Source: AWTP1-13 sp035714005
GTDB lineage: Bacteria; Pseudomonadota; Alphaproteobacteria; Rhizobiales; Hyphomicrobiaceae
NCBI GenBank assembly: GCA_035714005.1
Contig: DASTMQ010000407.1
Coordinates: 1 to 13,611, forward strand
Direction: 5' to 3'
DNA length: 13,611 bases
Under the pieces are notes generated by a model that saw only the letters and a program-made list of their open reading frames with translations, was not told where the DNA came from and made no database searches. Made by a program: the position numbers and the translations under genes. The first letter of the stretch is position 1. Each line of letters starts with the position of its first letter. Of the stretch, positions 13,427-13,611 are shown one piece after another.

Positions 13427-13611
13427 CGGTCGGATCGAAGTTGGCGCGGCGCTTTGCGCGCAACGCCGCCAGGCCTTCCTGCACCTCGGGTCCTGAGAAG
13501 CCCATGAATTCCATGGCGAGCGATGCATCGAAGTTGGGTCCCGCCTGGCGCAGCCAATTGTTGAGCGCGTGCTTGGTCCAGCGCACGGCGGCGGGCGGCA
13601 GGTCGCGCAGC
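13416..13611 (-). CDS. Enoyl-CoA hydratase/isomerase family protein (partial, C-terminal 64 residues)
   Basis: Only the C-terminal end lies in the window. It reads LRDLPPAAVRWTKHALNNWLRQ, then DASLAMEFMGFSGPEVQEGLAALRAKRRANFDPTDPF before the TAG at 13418-13416. The A-x-x-x-T-K-x-A/L helix, the acyl-pocket F-x-G-P-E-V-x-E-G-L-A-A-L-R pattern and the trailing F are typical of the crotonase C-terminus. Family members hydrate or isomerise enoyl-CoA thioesters in fatty acid or aromatic acid breakdown. The catalytic glutamates lie outside the window, so the exact reaction cannot be stated. The gene converges on secG. Confidence 0.85.
   Translation of the reverse strand, partial: LRDLPPAAVRWTKHALNNWLRQAGPNFDASLAMEFMGFSGPEVQEGLAALRAKRRANFDPTDPF

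Noticed and set aside
1..13611. CRISPR arrays, tRNA or rRNA genes, insertion sequences, toxin-antitoxin or defence genes
   Set aside because: No spaced direct repeats, cloverleaf-like segments, transposase motifs or terminal inverted repeats were seen on either strand.

Overview
This is a high-GC bacterial chromosome segment whose gene content points to an alphaproteobacterium, plausibly Rhodospirillales-like. The evidence is the MsrP, anthranilate synthase, SurA/PpiD-like and SecG sequences. It also shows the alphaproteobacterial layout in which ppiD-trpE runs divergently from tpiA-secG. I see no tRNA, rRNA, CRISPR array, insertion sequence or phage gene. Genus-level placement is not possible from the sequence alone.

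Layout from left to right. 1-346 (minus) is the N-terminal part of msrP, a periplasmic methionine sulfoxide reductase with a Tat signal. 347-873 has no convincing gene but holds a strong orphan intrinsic terminator at 536-563. 874-1779 (plus) is an EamA/DMT transporter, convergent with a 14-TM MFS exporter (1807-3297, minus). Next comes a long minus-strand block read from right to left: ppiD-like chaperone (9245-11158), trpE (7656-9212), an epoxide-hydrolase-like alpha/beta hydrolase (6495-7631), a 2OG-Fe(II) oxygenase (5670-6317), a SixA-type histidine phosphatase (5058-5573), trpG (4332-4943), trpD (3290-4324), and the MFS gene overlapping the end of trpD. On the plus strand are tpiA (11339-12109), a secreted Ala/Lys/Pro-rich protein (12185-12802) and secG (12884-13279). 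The 3' end of an enoyl-CoA hydratase gene converges on secG from the right edge (13416-13611).

TrpE and TrpG together form anthranilate synthase, and TrpD (anthranilate phosphoribosyltransferase) uses its product, so the window holds the first two steps of tryptophan synthesis. The unusual part is the arrangement. trpE is separated from trpG-trpD by three unrelated genes, and trpC, which often follows trpD in this group, is replaced by an MFS exporter translationally overlapping trpD. The detached trpG appears to have its own promoter: a TTGACC element, a 17-bp spacer that is itself a perfect dyad, and a CTAAAT element ending 7 nt before the ATG. That suggests a separately regulated, possibly leaderless transcript.

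Most of the window is ordinary housekeeping DNA. I found no clearly new system. The best leads are the split trp operon with its trpG promoter, the orphan terminator, and the tpiA-secG intervening protein.
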